From contig JAHBWG010000033.1 of NCBI GenBank assembly GCA_019637095.1, positions 1-64,000 of the forward strand: DNA of 64,000 nucleotides, given 5' to 3'. A program made the translations under genes and the position numbers. This DNA is from Sandaracinaceae bacterium (GTDB taxonomy: Bacteria > Myxococcota_A > Polyangia > Polyangiales > Sandaracinaceae). Each line of letters starts with the position of its first letter. Within the stretch, counting starts at the first letter, position 1. Shown one piece after another: positions 43,773 to 53,059 of this stretch. The notes below the pieces were generated by a model, which was given only the letters and a program-made list of their open reading frames with translations, searched no databases and was not told the origin of the DNA.

Positions 43773-46292
43773 TCACCCGAGGCCGGGGCAGTGCACGTCC
43801 CCGAAGACGGTGAGGTTGTTCCCCTCGTTGCACTCGACGCGCTCGCTCTCGTCGTCGGCGCGGGCCCAGACCTCCGCGCCGGGCCGCTCGGTCGGCACGT
43901 CGGGCCACGCGCAGCTGACCGCCTCGCACGCGCCCGGATCGAGCACGCCGGTGGTGTACGCGCGGCAGATGAGCGTCCCGCCCGCGCGCGGATCACCGAC
44001 GTAGAAGCCCACCGCGAGCCCGCCCCCGACCGACTCCGTCCCGCGGTTGCACGCGTTCACGCGCAAGGTCGCCGCGCCGTCGACGCCGCACTCCACCGGC
44101 GTCCCGCGCGCGGTGAGGTCCGGCGCCGCGTCGGGGACCGCGCTGCCCTGATCGTTCTGGCGGAAGTTGTTGAGCGCGGGGTCGAGCCAGTTCGAGCTCA
44201 TCGCGGAGGTGGTCGGCACGACGCCCGCTTCGCTCACGTTCGTGACGAAGTACGCGTGCTGGTTCCAGATGCGCCGCGAGCGCACCCAGCGGTCGGCCGC
44301 GTCGCGGTAGACGCGGATGCCGTACGTGCCGGTCGGGCGCGCGGAGCGGCAGGTGTCGCCGATGCCGGGCGTGCCCGCCGGCGGCGCGGCGCAGTAGAAG
44401 GGCGTCGACGCGCAGCCCGCGCCGGCGCAGCACTCGGCGTCGCTCGAGCAGCGGCAGAAGCCGTCCTGGCAGCGCCCCGACACGCAGTCCGCGTTCTCGC
44501 CGCACCGCAGGCCCGCGAAGATGGGATCGAGCCACCGGTTGGCCGCCGTGACCCCGAACGCGTCGCACGGGCGGGGGAGGGCCGCGCTCCCGCCAGGACC
44601 GCAATTGAAGTTGTCACCGATCACGATCTCGGCGTTGAAGTCTCCGTCGACGTCCGCGATGACCGGGTTCTCGTACCAGGTGCACGACGAGCGGGCCTGG
44701 CTGAACAGCACGTCGCCCGACTGTCCGTCGTACACGCGCAGGAAGCACTCGTCGCCGTAGACGACCTCCGCGCGCCCGTCGCCCTCGAAGTCGAACACGC
44801 TCGAGCCGGTGACGTTGCTCGACTGATCCTGCGCCGGCTGCGACCAGAGGACGCCGTCGGTCCGGCCCGGGCCGCACGTCCCGATCGCGCCGGCCGGTGT
44901 GCAGTCGAGGTCGAAGACGCTCAGCGCGTTCGCGCCCGCGAGCGAGAACTCGGGCCGGCCGTCTCCGTCGAAGTCCGCGATGGTCGGCGGGCCCCCGGTG
45001 CCGCCGCCGGGGATCGCGACCGGCCCGAATACGAGCGTTCCGTCGAGCGTCTGCACGCGCGCCTGCCCGGCGCTGATCACGGCGACCTCGGGCGTCTGCG
45101 CCGGCCAGTCGTTGCGCCCGGGGAAGTGCCCGAAGTCGGCCAGCGCCACGTGCCCCGCCGCGGTGCCGCCCGCGAAGTACGGCTCCGGCGTCCACGCCGA
45201 CGCGGCGCGGTCCCACTCCCAGACGCTGTGTCCCGCGACGAGCTCGGGGTTTCCGTCCGCGTCGACGTCCGCGACCACGCCGAAGATCCCCTGGCTGTAG
45301 ATCAGCTGCCCGATCGAGCCGTCGATCAGGCGTCCGTCCGCGCCGTAGACGAGCCCGCCGCGCAGGATCTCGGGCACGCCGTCGTCGTCGAGGTCGACGA
45401 GGCTCGGGCCGGCCCACCCGCCCCCGGTCGGCTCGTGCGCCGTCACTCCGTCGGCCAGCGTGCTGCGCCAGAGCACGCTCCAGGCGCCCGCCGCGTCGTC
45501 GTAGCCGAACGCGACGAGCCCGCCGCCCGCCTTGTACGCGACGATCTCGGGGCGCCCGTCGCCCGTCAGGTCGCCGACCGCCGGCGGCGAGGAGTGGCTG
45601 ACGAGCTGGAGCGAGCCGAGCTCGGCCGTCAGCGCGCAGGTCGCGCCGTCGAGGATGCGGATCACGCCCGTCGGCTGCTCGCTGCTGCCGTCGACGCCGT
45701 CGTCGAACACCGCGACGATCGACGGGCGCGGCGCCTCGCCGGGCCGCCGGCCGATGCCGAAGTCCACGACCAGCGGCGTGCTGAGGACGTGGACGTGGCT
45801 GGGGAACGCGTCGCCCGCGGGCGCGGTGTCGAAGGCGCACTGGAGCGTCGGGGCGAACACGCCCGCGAGCACGAAGCGGTTGCAGCTCGGATCGCGATCG
45901 CGCGTCGGCGGCACGCCGTACGGCAGGCAGCGCCCGCTCTCGTGGCAGTACGCGTCGTCGAGGCAGTCATCGCTCGTCGTGCACTCGGGCCCGGGCGTGA
46001 CGCACGCGCTCTCGACGCACACCTCGCCCTCCGCGCAGCACGCCGCGCCGCAGGGCGTGCACGGCCCGGCGTCGTCTCCGCCGCCCGCGTCGCGCCCGCC
46101 CCCGTCGACGCGCTCGCCCCCGTCCATCCCGCCGCCGTCGCCGCGGGGCACGCAGCGCCCGTCGATGCAGCGCTCGAGGCCGCAGTCGTCGTCGGAGTCG
46201 CAGCCGGCCGGTGGGGTGCCCGCGCAGTCGCAGCCGGCGAGCGAGAGGGTGACGAGCGCGAGCGTGACGCGAGTGAGCAGGCGGAGAAGCAT
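43773..46292 (-). CDS. large lipoprotein with FG-GAP/VCBS repeats and CARDB-like tail
   Basis: An 839-aa surface protein. A lipobox (LSLAGC) is followed by Cys-rich modules (CDSDDDCGLERCIDGRC) and a DAG/GG linker. Several FG-GAP-type repeats follow, such as AVGDLTGDGRPEIVAYKAGG, SLVDLDDDGVPEILRGG, VVADVDADGNPELVAGH and TIADFDGDGRPEFSLAG, whose DxDxDG loops bind calcium and form a propeller. Further Cys-rich blocks lie near residue 620. The tail (APDLTARGTPVECGVDGAAT) resembles a CARDB domain. A role in adhesion is likely. ATG at 46292. Confidence 0.78.
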   Translation of the reverse strand: MLLRLLTRVTLALVTLSLAGCDCAGTPPAGCDSDDDCGLERCIDGRCVPRGDGGGMDGGERVDGGGRDAGGGDDAGPCTPCGAACCAEGEVCVESACVTPGPECTTSDDCLDDAYCHESGRCLPYGVPPTRDRDPSCNRFVLAGVFAPTLQCAFDTAPAGDAFPSHVHVLSTPLVVDFGIGRRPGEAPRPSIVAVFDDGVDGSSEQPTGVIRILDGATCALTAELGSLQLVSHSSPPAVGDLTGDGRPEIVAYKAGGGLVAFGYDDAAGAWSVLWRSTLADGVTAHEPTGGGWAGPSLVDLDDDGVPEILRGGLVYGADGRLIDGSIGQLIYSQGIFGVVADVDADGNPELVAGHSVWEWDRAASAWTPEPYFAGGTAAGHVALADFGHFPGRNDWPAQTPEVAVISAGQARVQTLDGTLVFGPVAIPGGGTGGPPTIADFDGDGRPEFSLAGANALSVFDLDCTPAGAIGTCGPGRTDGVLWSQPAQDQSSNVTGSSVFDFEGDGRAEVVYGDECFLRVYDGQSGDVLFSQARSSCTWYENPVIADVDGDFNAEIVIGDNFNCGPGGSAALPRPCDAFGVTAANRWLDPIFAGLRCGENADCVSGRCQDGFCRCSSDAECCAGAGCASTPFYCAAPPAGTPGIGDTCRSARPTGTYGIRVYRDAADRWVRSRRIWNQHAYFVTNVSEAGVVPTTSAMSSNWLDPALNNFRQNDQGSAVPDAAPDLTARGTPVECGVDGAATLRVNACNRGTESVGGGLAVGFYVGDPRAGGTLICRAYTTGVLDPGACEAVSCAWPDVPTERPGAEVWARADDESERVECNEGNNLTVFGDVHCPGLG

Positions 46293-46322
46293 CTCGCGCC
46301 AGTCTACTCTCGCGCCGCCGTC

Positions 46323-47336
46323 TCAGAAGGGGCCGTCGGAGATCCACATCGGATCGTCGGCGTCCGGCGTCGTGAGGCGCCCGAGGATCGCGACGTTCCC
46401 CGTCGCGGTGTAGTCGAGCGCGATCTGCCCGCCCTCGTTGAGCCTCCAGTACGCGACCATCCCGGGGATCGAGCCGTCGATCTGGCGCATCATGTTCTCG
46501 CGGATCGCGCTCTGCTCGCGCGCCACGCGCCAGATGCGGATCTCGTCGACGTCGAAGTCGGCGCGCCCGCACGTGTACAGTCGGTCGTTGAGCGCGCGCG
46601 TGATCTCGGGCACGTCCGCGGCGCGCGCGACGAGCTCCCCGTCGACGTAGAGGAACTGCATGTGCCGGCCGTCGGGCTGCACGCGCGCGACGAAGGCGAT
46701 GTGCGTCCAGCGGTCGACGACGAGCTCGGGCCCGACGAGCACGTGCGAGAGCGGCGCCACCTCCCAGCCGGCCACGACGCGGCCGCCGCGCAGGCCGACG
46801 AAGTTGTGCCGGGCCACGGCGTCGCCCTTGAAGCAGAAGTTCGCGTCGCCTCGCTCGCGGGAGCGGACCCACAGCTCGAACGCGGAGTCGTTCGGCGTGC
46901 TGAAGACCGGAGAGTCGCGGACGGTGAAGTACGTCGTCGGGCCGAACCGCAGCGCGGGACGCCGCGGGCCCGCGTCGAGCGCCGCGTCGAAGCCCGCGTC
47001 CCGCGGGCCGGCGTCGGGGCGCGGCCCGGCGTCCGGGCGGCCGGCGTCGAACGGCATCACGACGCCTGCGTCGAAGGGCATCACGACGCCCGCGTCGAAC
47101 CCCGTCCCCGCGTCGAAGGGCATGACGACCCCGGCGTCGAAGCCGGCCCCGCCGTCGAACGGCGTCACGACGCCCGCGTCGAAGGGCACCACCACGCCCG
47201 CGTCCATCGCCACGAGGCCCGCGTCGAAGCCGCCGCCGGCGTCCCGCGGGCCGGCGGCGCCGTCGTGCGCGAGGTAGCACCCCGCGAGCAGCGCGCCTGC
47301 GGCGGGGACGGCGAACCGGTGGGAGCCTCGGGGCAT
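46323..47336 (-). CDS. lipoprotein with repeat linker and LamG-like domain
   Basis: A 337-aa protein. The lipobox (GALLAGC) is followed by a tandem-repeat linker (units like VVMPFDAG) and, from about residue 125, by a concanavalin/LamG-like domain: FELWVRSRERGDANFCFKGD, WTHIAFVARVQPDGRHMQFL, VDGELVARA and VDEIRIWRVAR. Such domains bind carbohydrates or proteins. ATG at 47336 starts directly before the signal peptide. It is followed by the larger lipoprotein gene at 46292 on the same strand and may be co-expressed. Confidence 0.75.
   Translation of the reverse strand: MPRGSHRFAVPAAGALLAGCYLAHDGAAGPRDAGGGFDAGLVAMDAGVVVPFDAGVVTPFDGGAGFDAGVVMPFDAGTGFDAGVVMPFDAGVVMPFDAGRPDAGPRPDAGPRDAGFDAALDAGPRRPALRFGPTTYFTVRDSPVFSTPNDSAFELWVRSRERGDANFCFKGDAVARHNFVGLRGGRVVAGWEVAPLSHVLVGPELVVDRWTHIAFVARVQPDGRHMQFLYVDGELVARAADVPEITRALNDRLYTCGRADFDVDEIRIWRVAREQSAIRENMMRQIDGSIPGMVAYWRLNEGGQIALDYTATGNVAILGRLTTPDADDPMWISDGPF
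47038..47226. repeat. minisatellite of about 24 bp in a lipoprotein linker
   Basis: Repeats of the type GTCGAAGGGCATCACGACGC occur about seven times, partly with an intervening shorter variant. On the coding (minus) strand they encode PFDAGVVM-like units. The period is a multiple of three, so copy-number change would lengthen or shorten the linker without a frameshift. Confidence 0.6.
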
Positions 47337-47403
47337 CCGGGCAACATACCGCGGCCCCGCGCGGGGGGCACGGAACCCGCCCATCGCTGCTATGGTGCGC
47401 CGC

Positions 47404-48429
47404 ATGGACGAGAACCTGAACGCGGCCGTCCTCGGGGCGGGCTCGTGGGGCACGGCGCTCGCGAAGCTGCTCGCGGACAACGGCCACCACGTGCGGCTCT
47501 GGTGCCGCCGCGAGGAGCAGGCCCAGGGCATCGAGGCCGCGCGCGAGAACGCGACCTACCTCCCCGGGATCACGCTGCCCGCGTCGCTGTGCGCGACGAG
47601 CGACCTCGCGGCCGCGCTCGACGGCGTCGGCCTCGTGCTCAGCGTCGTGCCGACCCATGGGCTGCGCGCCGTGCTCGAGGAGGCGGCGCCGAGCCTCCCC
47701 GCGGACGCGCCGGTGCTCTCGTGCACGAAGGGCATCGAGCAAGGCACCTTGCAGATGGTCTCGGAGATCTTCGAGGAGCACGTCCCGAAGGAGCGCCACC
47801 ACCTCCTGACCTTCCTCGCCGGGCCCAGCTTCGCGCGCGAGGTCGCGGCGCGGATGCCGACGGCGGTCACCGTCGCCGGGCACGACGAGGCGGTCACCCG
47901 CCGCGTGCAGCGCCACCTCGCGAGCCCCGCGATGCGCGTCTACACGACCGACGACGTGATCGGCGCCGAGGTCGGCGGCGCGCTCAAGAACGTCATCGCG
48001 ATCGCCGCCGGCGTCGGGGACGGGCTCGGCTTCGGGCACAACGCGCGCGCGGCGATCATCACCCGCGGGCTCGTCGAGATCGGCCGGCTCGGCCAGCGCC
48101 TCGGGGCGCACCCGATGACCGTGCACGGGCTCGCCGGGATGGGCGATCTCGTCCTGACCTGCACCGGCGACCTCAGCCGCAACCGCAAGGTCGGCCTCGC
48201 GCTCGGCCGCGGCCAGAAGCTCGCGGACATCCTCGCGGGGATGAACATGGTCGCGGAGGGCGTGCGTACCACCAAGAGCGCGTACGAGCTCGCCGCGCGC
48301 GTCGGCGTCGAGATGCCGATCACCGAGGCGATGTACCGGATCCTCTACGAGGACCACGACCCGAAGCTGGCGGTGACCGAGCTGATGACGCGCCGCGCCC
48401 GCGCCGAGCGCGACGAAGATCACGACTGA
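47404..48429 (+). CDS. gpsA: glycerol-3-phosphate dehydrogenase [NAD(P)+]
   Basis: A 341-aa enzyme that reduces dihydroxyacetone phosphate to sn-glycerol 3-phosphate for phospholipid synthesis. The N-terminal Rossmann motif GAGSWGTALAKLL, the CTKGIE loop, the catalytic Lys in GGALKNVIAIAAG and the C-terminal GLAGMGDLVLTCTGDLSRNR are all as expected. ATG at 47404 (MDENLNAAVLGAG) was preferred to the ATG at 47392. Its last 10 bases overlap the convergent MFS gene. Confidence 0.93.
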   Translation: MDENLNAAVLGAGSWGTALAKLLADNGHHVRLWCRREEQAQGIEAARENATYLPGITLPASLCATSDLAAALDGVGLVLSVVPTHGLRAVLEEAAPSLPADAPVLSCTKGIEQGTLQMVSEIFEEHVPKERHHLLTFLAGPSFAREVAARMPTAVTVAGHDEAVTRRVQRHLASPAMRVYTTDDVIGAEVGGALKNVIAIAAGVGDGLGFGHNARAAIITRGLVEIGRLGQRLGAHPMTVHGLAGMGDLVLTCTGDLSRNRKVGLALGRGQKLADILAGMNMVAEGVRTTKSAYELAARVGVEMPITEAMYRILYEDHDPKLAVTELMTRRARAERDEDHD

Positions 48430-49751
48430 GCTTCGCGCGCGGCCACCTCCGCGCGCAGCTCGCGCTGGAGCTTCTCGTCGAGCGGGAAGCGCCACATCGC
48501 CGCCGCGGCCGCGAGCAGGCTCGCGGCGGGCACGATCACGTAGACCAGGCGCAGCCCGAGGATCGCCTCCGGCGAGTTCTCGGCCTGCGGGTCGAACCCG
48601 ACGAGGTCGAGGAGCGGGTAGGCGACGCCGACCGAGAGCGCGAAGCCGAGCTTGTTGGTCATCGCGAGCAGCGAGTAGAAGAGGCCCGCGCGCCGGGTCC
48701 CCGAGCGCAGCGCGTCGTGATCGGTCACGTCCGCGATGATCGACTTCAGCAGCACGGGCGCCGCGCCGTAGCCCAGTCCGTAGATCACGTACGCGCCCAC
48801 CACGGCCCACACCGGGTCGCCGGGCCCGAGCAACAGGACGAACGGCAACACCGCGGCCATGTAGAGCATCGCGACCGCGAAGGTCGTGTGCTTGCCGAGC
48901 CGATAGCTGATGCGCACCCACATCGGCACGCTCAGCAGCCCCGCGACGAAGTACGTGAGCAGGAACAGGCTCGTCCAGCGGTCCATGTCGAGCGCGTGCT
49001 CGACGAAGAAGATGTAGAGCGAGGCGGTCACCCCCGCGGCGAGCCCGGCGCCGAGATCGGCGGCGAGCACGCGGAGCATGAAGCGGTTGGTGATCGCGAG
49101 GCGGAACGCGCGCAGCATCCCGACGGGCTCGCCGGTCTGCGGCGCGATCGCCCGCTCGCCGACGCCGAGCGTCGCGGCGGCGACCGTGATCGGCAGGAGC
49201 GCGAGGATGAACCACCCGATCGCGCCGGCGCGCGTCGCCCCGCCACCGCCGATTCGCTGCTCGATCCACGAGGGCAGGGCCAGCACGAGCACCATGCCGA
49301 AGAGCAAGCCGCCTTGTCGCCACCCCTGCAAGCGACTGCGCACGTGGTAGTCGTCGGACAGCTCGGCGCCCCACGCCATGTGCGAGATGGTGAGCATCGT
49401 CCAGCCCACGTAGAGCAGCACCAGCCACACGAGCAGGTAGAGCCACGACACCTCCTCGGGCGGCAGGAAGACGCGCCACACGCACAGCAGCAGGATCGGC
49501 ACGGCGGCCACGATGAGCGGGCGGCGCCGGCCCCAGCGCGTGCGCGCGCGATCGGCGACCGCGCCGAGCATCACGTCGGTCGCCACGTCCCACAGGCGCG
49601 TGATCATGAACACGGTCCCGACGATCGAGAGCCCGAGCCCGAGATCCTCCGCGTAGAACGGCGGCAGGTAGATCACGAGCGGCATGCCGAGCGCCGCGAT
49701 CGGGATCGAGGGCGCGGCGAAGAGGGCGAGGTGACGCGTCGCGAGCTTCAT
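48420..49751 (-). CDS. MFS transporter of the GPH (sugar:cation symporter) type
   Basis: A 443-aa carrier with 12 membrane helices. The first loop holds TRLWDVATDVMLGAVADRAR and RWGRRRPLIVAAVP, the pattern of glycoside-pentoside-hexuronide:cation symporters (MelB-like). The second half repeats the fold (YRLGKHTTFAVAMLYMAAV, GYGAAPVLLKSIIADVTDHD). It probably imports a sugar or related solute; substrate unknown. ATG at 49751. The 3' end overlaps gpsA by 10 bases, tail to tail. Confidence 0.85.
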   Translation of the reverse strand: MKLATRHLALFAAPSIPIAALGMPLVIYLPPFYAEDLGLGLSIVGTVFMITRLWDVATDVMLGAVADRARTRWGRRRPLIVAAVPILLLCVWRVFLPPEEVSWLYLLVWLVLLYVGWTMLTISHMAWGAELSDDYHVRSRLQGWRQGGLLFGMVLVLALPSWIEQRIGGGGATRAGAIGWFILALLPITVAAATLGVGERAIAPQTGEPVGMLRAFRLAITNRFMLRVLAADLGAGLAAGVTASLYIFFVEHALDMDRWTSLFLLTYFVAGLLSVPMWVRISYRLGKHTTFAVAMLYMAAVLPFVLLLGPGDPVWAVVGAYVIYGLGYGAAPVLLKSIIADVTDHDALRSGTRRAGLFYSLLAMTNKLGFALSVGVAYPLLDLVGFDPQAENSPEAILGLRLVYVIVPAASLLAAAAAMWRFPLDEKLQRELRAEVAAREAQS

Positions 49752-49856
49752 GAGGGCCGCGCGGGGGGGCCAGCATACACGAGGGCGCGCGCGAGTCGCG
49801 CGCCACGGAAGGCGGCCGTTGCGCGCGAACGCGCCGACGCCCATGCTCCGCCCGCC

Positions 49857-50645
49857 GTGGCGGACACCGTCCTGATCGTCCCTTGCTACAACGAGGCCGC
49901 GCGGCTCGACGCCGACGCGTTCCTCGCGGGGCTCGAGGCGATCGAGGGGCTCCGCCTGAGGTTCGTGGACGACGGATCCCAGGACGACACGCTCGCGGTG
50001 CTCGAGGCGCTCCGCGCGCGGGCGCCGTCGCGCATCGAGATCACCGCGTGCCCGAAGAACGGCGGCAAGTCCGAGGCGGTCCGCGCGGGCGTCCACGCGG
50101 CGCTCGCGGACGCGCCGCCGGAGTACCTGGGCTACTGGGACGCCGACCTCGCGACGCCGCTCGCCGAGGTCCCGCGGTTCGTGCGCGTGCTCGACACGCG
50201 GCCGGACGTGCGCGTCGTGCTCGGCTCGCGCGTGCGGCTGCTCGGGCGCCGCATCAAGCGCAAGGTCTCTCGCCACCTCTTCGGCCGCGTGTTCGCGACG
50301 GCGGTCTCCACGATGCTCTCGCTCCACGTCTACGACACGCAGTGCGGCGCCAAGGTGTTCCGCGTCGCGCCGGATCTGGCCGCCGCGTTCGGCGCGCCGT
50401 TCATGTCGCGCTGGGTCTTCGACGTGGAGCTGCTGGTGCGGCTGATGATCGGCTGGGAGGCACGCGGCCTCGAGGCGGCGGACGTGATCGTCGAGCTCCC
50501 GCTCGAGACGTGGGAGGACGTCGCGGGCTCCAAGGTGAGCTTCGCGGACGGGCTGCGCGCGATCGGCGAGGTCGCCGCCATCGGGGCGCGCTACCGCGAC
50601 GTGCTCGTCCCGCGCCGGGCGCGCCTGGGCTGGGACGACCCCTGA
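49857..50645 (+). CDS. family 2 glycosyltransferase (dolichyl-phosphate sugar type)
   Basis: A 262-aa glycosyltransferase with GT-A fold. The start is IVPCYNEAARLD, followed by RFVDDGSQDDTLAVL and the acidic YWDADLATPLAEV that binds the nucleotide-sugar metal. The later parts (VVLGSRVRLLGRRIKRK, DTQCGAKVFR) are typical of dolichol/undecaprenyl-phosphate glycosyltransferases (DPM1-like). It would transfer a sugar to a polyprenyl phosphate on the cytoplasmic side. GTG at 49857 is the only fitting start. It lies 30 bases before the sensor kinase. Confidence 0.85.
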   Translation: MADTVLIVPCYNEAARLDADAFLAGLEAIEGLRLRFVDDGSQDDTLAVLEALRARAPSRIEITACPKNGGKSEAVRAGVHAALADAPPEYLGYWDADLATPLAEVPRFVRVLDTRPDVRVVLGSRVRLLGRRIKRKVSRHLFGRVFATAVSTMLSLHVYDTQCGAKVFRVAPDLAAAFGAPFMSRWVFDVELLVRLMIGWEARGLEAADVIVELPLETWEDVAGSKVSFADGLRAIGEVAAIGARYRDVLVPRRARLGWDDP

Positions 50646-50674
50646 GCGACCGATTGCGCTAAGAATGGAGCGCG

Positions 50675-52306
50675 GTGGAAGGCTGGTGGAGACGGCTCGT
50701 GTACTGGGGGGTGCTGCCGAGCATCGCCGCGGCGGCGGGCATCCTCGGGTACTACTCGTACCGCTCTGCCGAGCAGTTCGCGACGCTCGGCGAGCAGTCG
50801 ATCGTCTCGTCGACCGTGCTGCTCGTCGACGAGAAGGTCGACCGCATCGAGGAGCAGATCATCAACGCGGACAACGCGGTCTTCCACCTCGTCGATCTCG
50901 AGGCGCTCGATGTGCTCGAGGCCGCGTGGCTCCCGCTCGCCGAGCGCATCAGCCCGAGCGTGCGCGCGGTGCTCGTGCTCGACGAGGCGGGCGAGACGCT
51001 CGCCTACGCGTATCGCGGCGGACCGCGCGGCCGGCAGGACTTCCACAAGGTGTTCCTCGAGCGGATCCTTCCGGACCTCGAGCTCCAGCGGCAGCGGCCC
51101 GAGCAGCTCCGGCACCTGCACCGCAGCTACGGCGATCGGTCCTACCTCATCTCGTACAAGGCGGTGCGCGCGGGCGGCCGGCGCAACTACCTCGTCGCCT
51201 ATCACGACACGCAGTACTACGTGCGCGAGGTGTTCCCTTCGCTCTTCGTCAGCGACGAGGAGGGCGAGGGGCAGCGCTACAACGTCGTCGACTCCGACAA
51301 CCACCGGATCTTCGGCCCGAGCCTGAGCCGCGCGGGTGACTACCTCGTCGGCCGTCGCTTCCCGACGACCCTCTACAACTGGCGGCTCCAGATCGCGCCG
51401 AAGGAGGCGCCCCTGCTCGAAGCGCAGCGCCGCAGCGGCTTTGCGACCGAGGTCGGCCTCGTCGGCCTCTCCTTCGCGGTGATCCTCATCGGCATCCTCC
51501 TGCTCGTCTACGTGTCGGCCAAGGAGAGCCGGCTCAACGCGCTGCGCTCGGAGTTCGTCGCGAACGTGTCGCACGAGCTGAAGACGCCGCTCTCCGTCGT
51601 CCGCATGTTCGCGGAGATGCTGCTGACCAAGCGCGTGCGCACGCCCGAGAAGGAGCAGGAGTACCTCGAGATCATCCTGCGCGAGTCCGAGCGCCTGAGC
51701 GCGCTGATCGAGAACGTGCTCGACTTCTCGGCGATCGAGCGCGGCAAGCAGAGCTACCAGCTGCGCGAGGGCGACCTCGGCGAGGTGGTCGGCCGCGCGA
51801 TCGACGCGTTCCGGTTCCGGCTGGAGCGCGACGGGATCGCGCTCGAGGTGGTGGTGCCCGAGGACCTCCCGCCGGTGCGCTTCGACGAGCAAGCCATCTT
51901 GCTCTCGATCATGAACCTCCTCGACAACGCGGTGAAGTACGGCGACAAGACCGCCATCGAGGTGCGGGTCGAGCGCGGGCGCCGTCACCTCTACGTGCGC
52001 GTGCGCGATCACGGCCCGGGGATCCCGCCCGCCGAGACGCGGCGCGTGTTCGAGCGCTTCTACCGGGTGCGGCGCGCCGGCGAGAGCACGCGCGGCTCGG
52101 GGATCGGGCTGTCGCTGGTGCGGCGCATCGTCGAGGCGCACGGCGGCCGGGCCTGGGCGGAGAACCACGCCGAGGGCGGCGCGCTCGTGTCGATCTCGCT
52201 GCCGCTCGGCTCGGGTTGGTCGGCGGCGGGGGACGTACCCGCGCCGGCGCTCGACGAGGCGCCGTCGCGCGCCACTCCGTCCGAGCGGCCGCACGCCGCG
52301 GGGTGA
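50675..52306 (+). CDS. membrane sensor histidine kinase
   Basis: A 543-aa kinase. Helices at residues 8-28 and 260-280 enclose an extracytoplasmic sensor of about 230 residues with no recognised name, possibly a dCache-like fold. The H-box is FVANVSHELKTPLSVV with His300; the N-box MNLLDNAVKYGDK, the G1-type RVRDHGPGIPP, the F-box FERFYRV and the G2-type GSGIGLSLVRRIVEAHGG follow. The C-terminal tail is Pro/Ala-rich. GTG at 50675 has GGAG five bases upstream. The cognate regulator gene is 23 bases downstream. Confidence 0.9.
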   Translation: MEGWWRRLVYWGVLPSIAAAAGILGYYSYRSAEQFATLGEQSIVSSTVLLVDEKVDRIEEQIINADNAVFHLVDLEALDVLEAAWLPLAERISPSVRAVLVLDEAGETLAYAYRGGPRGRQDFHKVFLERILPDLELQRQRPEQLRHLHRSYGDRSYLISYKAVRAGGRRNYLVAYHDTQYYVREVFPSLFVSDEEGEGQRYNVVDSDNHRIFGPSLSRAGDYLVGRRFPTTLYNWRLQIAPKEAPLLEAQRRSGFATEVGLVGLSFAVILIGILLLVYVSAKESRLNALRSEFVANVSHELKTPLSVVRMFAEMLLTKRVRTPEKEQEYLEIILRESERLSALIENVLDFSAIERGKQSYQLREGDLGEVVGRAIDAFRFRLERDGIALEVVVPEDLPPVRFDEQAILLSIMNLLDNAVKYGDKTAIEVRVERGRRHLYVRVRDHGPGIPPAETRRVFERFYRVRRAGESTRGSGIGLSLVRRIVEAHGGRAWAENHAEGGALVSISLPLGSGWSAAGDVPAPALDEAPSRATPSERPHAAG

Positions 52307-52329
52307 GGATCTGGTAAGGTGGGCCAGCG

Positions 52330-53019
52330 ATGAGTGAGACGCAGCGGATCCTGCTCATCGAGGACGATCCCGCGATCGCGCTCGGGCTCTGCGACACGCT
52401 CGAGTTCGAGGGGTTCGAGGTCGAGCACGCGCGGACGGGGCACGAGGGGATCGCGGCCGCGCGGCGCCACCGGCCGGACTGCATCCTGCTCGACCTGATG
52501 CTGCCCGACACGAACGGGTACCGGGTCTGCGAGCAGCTGCGCGAGGGCGATCCCGTCGTGCCGATCATCATGCTGACGGCGCGCTCGCAGGAGGCCGACA
52601 AGATCCGCGGGCTCGACGCGGGCGCGGACGACTACGTGACGAAGCCCTTCGGGGTGGGGGAGCTGGTGGCGCGGATCCGGGCGATCTTCCGGCGGCTGAA
52701 CCGCGGGGCGCGCAGCGAGGCGCCGATCGAGATCGGCGACGCCGTGATCGATCCGATCGCGCAGGTGCTGAAGCGAGGGCGGAGCGAGACGAAGCTGTCG
52801 TTCTACGAGGTCGCGCTCCTGAAGCTCTTGCACGAGCGCGGCGGGCAGCCGGTCGGGCGCGACGAGATCCTCGATCGGGTGTGGGGGATCGAGGGCTCGC
52901 CGACGAACCGCACCGTCGACAACTTCGTGGTGAAGCTGCGCAAGAAGCTCGAGCCGCGCCCCGACGAGCCGCGGCACATCCTCACGGTGTACGGGATCGG
53001 CTACAAGCTGGTCGTCTGA
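52330..53019 (+). CDS. OmpR/PhoB-type response regulator
   Basis: A 229-aa regulator. The receiver has the acidic EDDP, the phosphorylation Asp55 in [10 protein letters not shown], Thr in MLTARS and Lys in [12 protein letters not shown]. The C-terminal winged helix reads [39 protein letters not shown] and [11 protein letters not shown], typical of OmpR/PhoB proteins. It is most probably phosphorylated by the kinase encoded just upstream (50675-52306). The target genes are unknown; no repeated half-sites were noticed near it. Confidence 0.93.
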   Translation: MSETQRILLIEDDPAIALGLCDTLEFEGFEVEHARTGHEGIAAARRHRPDCILLDLMLPDTNGYRVCEQLREGDPVVPIIMLTARSQEADKIRGLDAGADDYVTKPFGVGELVARIRAIFRRLNRGARSEAPIEIGDAVIDPIAQVLKRGRSETKLSFYEVALLKLLHERGGQPVGRDEILDRVWGIEGSPTNRTVDNFVVKLRKKLEPRPDEPRHILTVYGIGYKLVV

Positions 53020-53059
53020 TCGGCGCGCGCGCCGCCTCGCCACAGACCTTCACAGCGTC

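Noticed and set aside
43791-50645. A plus-strand open frame of more than 2000 codons
   Set aside because: It runs antisense through two lipoprotein genes, out of frame through gpsA and antisense through the MFS gene before joining the real glycosyltransferase at 49857. Long antisense frames are expected with this GC-rich codon use; only 49857-50645 is kept.
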